This document shows positions 12,177 through 13,760 of a stretch of DNA of 13,760 bases, in pieces. Origin of the DNA: Syntrophomonas sp. UBA4922 (GTDB taxonomy: Bacteria > Bacillota > Syntrophomonadia > Syntrophomonadales > Syntrophomonadaceae); the NCBI GenBank assembly GCA_002398825.1, contig DHBS01000017.1, forward strand, positions 1 through 13,760, written 5' to 3'. The number at the start of each line of letters is the position of its first letter. Position 1 is the first letter of the stretch. Position numbers and translations under genes: made by a program. The notes beneath the pieces are model-generated. The model did not search any database. It was not told the DNA's origin and saw only the letters and a program-made list of their open reading frames with translations.

Positions 12177-13760
12177 ATGGATAACATCTTGGCACAGATA
12201 GCGTTAGAGACGCAGATACCGGGCCGTCAGGTTGAAATAGTAGCAAAATTGTTGGATGAAAGCAATACTGTACCTTTCATCGCCCGGTATCGCAAAGAGA
12301 TGACCGGGGGATTGGACGAAGTGGCCATTCGCCTCATCGAAGGACGGCTCAAATGGCACCGTGCCCTGAAGCAGCGCAAAGAGGAGGTTATCCGCCTCAT
12401 CGCCGAGCAGGGCAAACTGAGTCCGGAACTGGAGGGCAGGATCATGCAGGCGGCGCGGCCGGTAGAAGTTGAAGATATATATCTGCCCTTCCGACCCAAA
12501 CGCCGCACCCGGGCAGCCGCCGCCCGGGAAAAAGGCCTGGAGCCCCTGGCCCAATGGATGCTCTCACCCCAGAGCGGCGATCCTCTGACGATGGCTGCTC
12601 GGTTTACCGGCGAGACGGTGGCGGATGCAGAGGAAGCTCTGCAGGGGGCTATGGACATCATCGCCGAAACGGTAGCCGAAGACGCCCGCAGCCGCAGTTG
12701 GCTGCGCGACTATGCCCGCAAACAGGGGGTGCTGATGGTTAAGGCCCGGGATGCCGGCGCAGAGTCGGCTTACACCATGTATTACCAGTATCAGGAGTCC
12801 GTCTCCAGGATACCGGCCCATCGCATCCTGGCCATCAACCGGGGGGAGCGCGAGGATTACCTGAAAGTAACACTGGTATACGATACCGATAACCCCCGTG
12901 ATCATTTGACCGGTCAATATGCCAAAACCCCTGAAAAGGCGGGCTACATCGGCCGGGCGGTAGAGGACAGCCTGAGCAGGCTGTTGAAACCGGCTATAGA
13001 GAGGGACCTGCGCACAGAGTTGACCCAGCGCGCCAACCAGCAGGCTATGCAGATTTTTGCCCGCAACCTGAAAAGCCTGCTGCTGCAGCCGCCGGTGCGG
13101 GAGAAAACCGTTCTGGGCATAGATCCCGCCTTCAGGACCGGATGCAAATGGGCGGTAGTGGACAGTACCGGCAAAAAGCTGCAGGTAGGAGTGGTATATC
13201 CCACCCCGCCGCAGCAGCGTATTGCCGAGGCTGAAGCGATACTCCTGGAGGTTATGCTAAGATACGGGGTGAACGCCATCGCCATCGGCAACGGTACCGC
13301 TTCGCGGGAGACGGAGCAATTTGTGGCCGCCATGATAAAGAATCACGCTGTCGAGGTTCCATATACCATCGTCAGCGAAGCCGGGGCCAGCGTCTATTCA
13401 GCTTCGCCCCTGGCCGCGGAGGAATTTCCCGGTCTGGAAGCAGCCCAGCGCAGCGCCATTTCCATCGCCCGCCGGCTGCAGGACCCGCTGGCGGAACTGG
13501 TGAAAATCGAACCGAAAAGTATCGGAGTAGGACAATACCAGCATGATATCAATGCCCGGCGTTTGGACGAGAATCTGGCTGCGGTGGTGGAATCGGCGGT
13601 TAACTATGTGGGGGTTGATCTTAATACTGCTTCAGCCGCGCTGCTTTCCTATGTAGCAGGAATAAACCATGCGGTAGCCAATAATATTGTCAAACACCGT
13701 GAAGCCAATGGACCGTTCATGAACCGTAAACAACTATTAAAGGTCTCCAAATTGGGGCCC
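12177..13760 (+). CDS. tex: Tex, RNA-binding transcription accessory protein (cut by window end)
   Basis: The reading frame is open from ATG 12177 to the last base (528 codons), and the gene continues outside the window. GGAGG (12165-12169) is seven bases before the ATG. The N-terminal Tex region has VPFIARYRKEMTGGLDE and EDIYLPFRPKRRTRA. The YqgF-like domain starts near D316 in VLGIDPAFRTGCKWAVVD, and SEAGASVYSASPLAAEE and IGVGQYQHD are hallmarks of the family. The helix-hairpin-helix part begins with LNTASAALLSYVAGI and FMNRKQLLKVSKLGP. The C-terminal S1 RNA-binding domain, roughly the last 200 residues, is beyond the edge. Tex binds nucleic acid and affects transcription and RNA processing. 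The family is conserved and this identification is firm. Confidence 0.95.
   Translation, partial: MDNILAQIALETQIPGRQVEIVAKLLDESNTVPFIARYRKEMTGGLDEVAIRLIEGRLKWHRALKQRKEEVIRLIAEQGKLSPELEGRIMQAARPVEVEDIYLPFRPKRRTRAAAAREKGLEPLAQWMLSPQSGDPLTMAARFTGETVADAEEALQGAMDIIAETVAEDARSRSWLRDYARKQGVLMVKARDAGAESAYTMYYQYQESVSRIPAHRILAINRGEREDYLKVTLVYDTDNPRDHLTGQYAKTPEKAGYIGRAVEDSLSRLLKPAIERDLRTELTQRANQQAMQIFARNLKSLLLQPPVREKTVLGIDPAFRTGCKWAVVDSTGKKLQVGVVYPTPPQQRIAEAEAILLEVMLRYGVNAIAIGNGTASRETEQFVAAMIKNHAVEVPYTIVSEAGASVYSASPLAAEEFPGLEAAQRSAISIARRLQDPLAELVKIEPKSIGVGQYQHDINARRLDENLAAVVESAVNYVGVDLNTASAALLSYVAGINHAVANNIVKHREANGPFMNRKQLLKVSKLGP

Noticed and set aside
12227..13333. Several minus-strand ORFs inside tex
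   Set aside because: They oppose a continuous, highly recognisable Tex reading frame that runs off the window end.
1..13760. CRISPR array, tRNA or rRNA genes, prophage or toxin-antitoxin modules
   Set aside because: No regularly spaced repeats, tRNA-like cloverleaf, rRNA sequence or phage-type genes were seen on either strand.

Overview
The window looks like a piece of chromosome from a low-to-mid GC Gram-positive anaerobe of the class Clostridia. The signs are a T-box leader in front of leuA, strong AGGAGG-type ribosome binding sites, TTG starts, Rho-independent terminators and a C_GCAxxG_C_C-type protein. A relative of Syntrophomonas or a similar syntrophic clostridium would fit, but that is an inference from protein character and not from a search.

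Layout. Positions 1 to about 2015 are a nearly complete IS1634-family insertion sequence with an intact DDE transposase and matching terminal inverted repeats. Next to it is a short AT-rich stretch with a doubtful membrane ORF that ends in a bidirectional terminator. On the minus strand follow a C_GCAxxG_C_C-family protein (2487-3005) and a CoA-disulfide reductase/NADH oxidase-like gene (3410-4588). The latter has lost most of its dimerisation domain and most of a fused rhodanese domain; the last 26 codons of the rhodanese survive out of frame. A divergent Crp/Fnr-type regulator (4758-5453) converges on a secreted alpha/beta hydrolase (5529-6428) across a symmetrical terminator. Upstream of the hydrolase is a PEP mutase/isocitrate lyase superfamily lyase (6553-7422), which diverges from a Mug/TDG-type uracil-DNA glycosylase (7585-8121).

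From 8255 everything is on the plus strand. A near-consensus promoter and a T-box leader with its terminator (8290-8571) lead into leuA (2-isopropylmalate synthase, 8657-10159). A well-placed small ORF lies between them and runs out of frame into leuA. Three unrecognised genes follow: a two-TM/TPR-like protein, a one-TM protein and a soluble protein with a CxxCxxC cluster. The window ends inside a tex gene (12177 to beyond 13760).

How the genes work together. The only clear pathway unit is T-box-leuA, branched-chain amino acid synthesis controlled by tRNA charging. The Crp/Fnr regulator and the CoA-disulfide reductase form a divergent pair suggesting redox or sulfur-linked control, but the reductase is probably decayed. 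No clear-cut novel system is visible. The best leads are the deleted reductase-rhodanese fusion, the unusual T-box linker, the regulator with altered recognition helix, the out-of-frame small ORF before leuA, and the cluster of unknown genes before tex.
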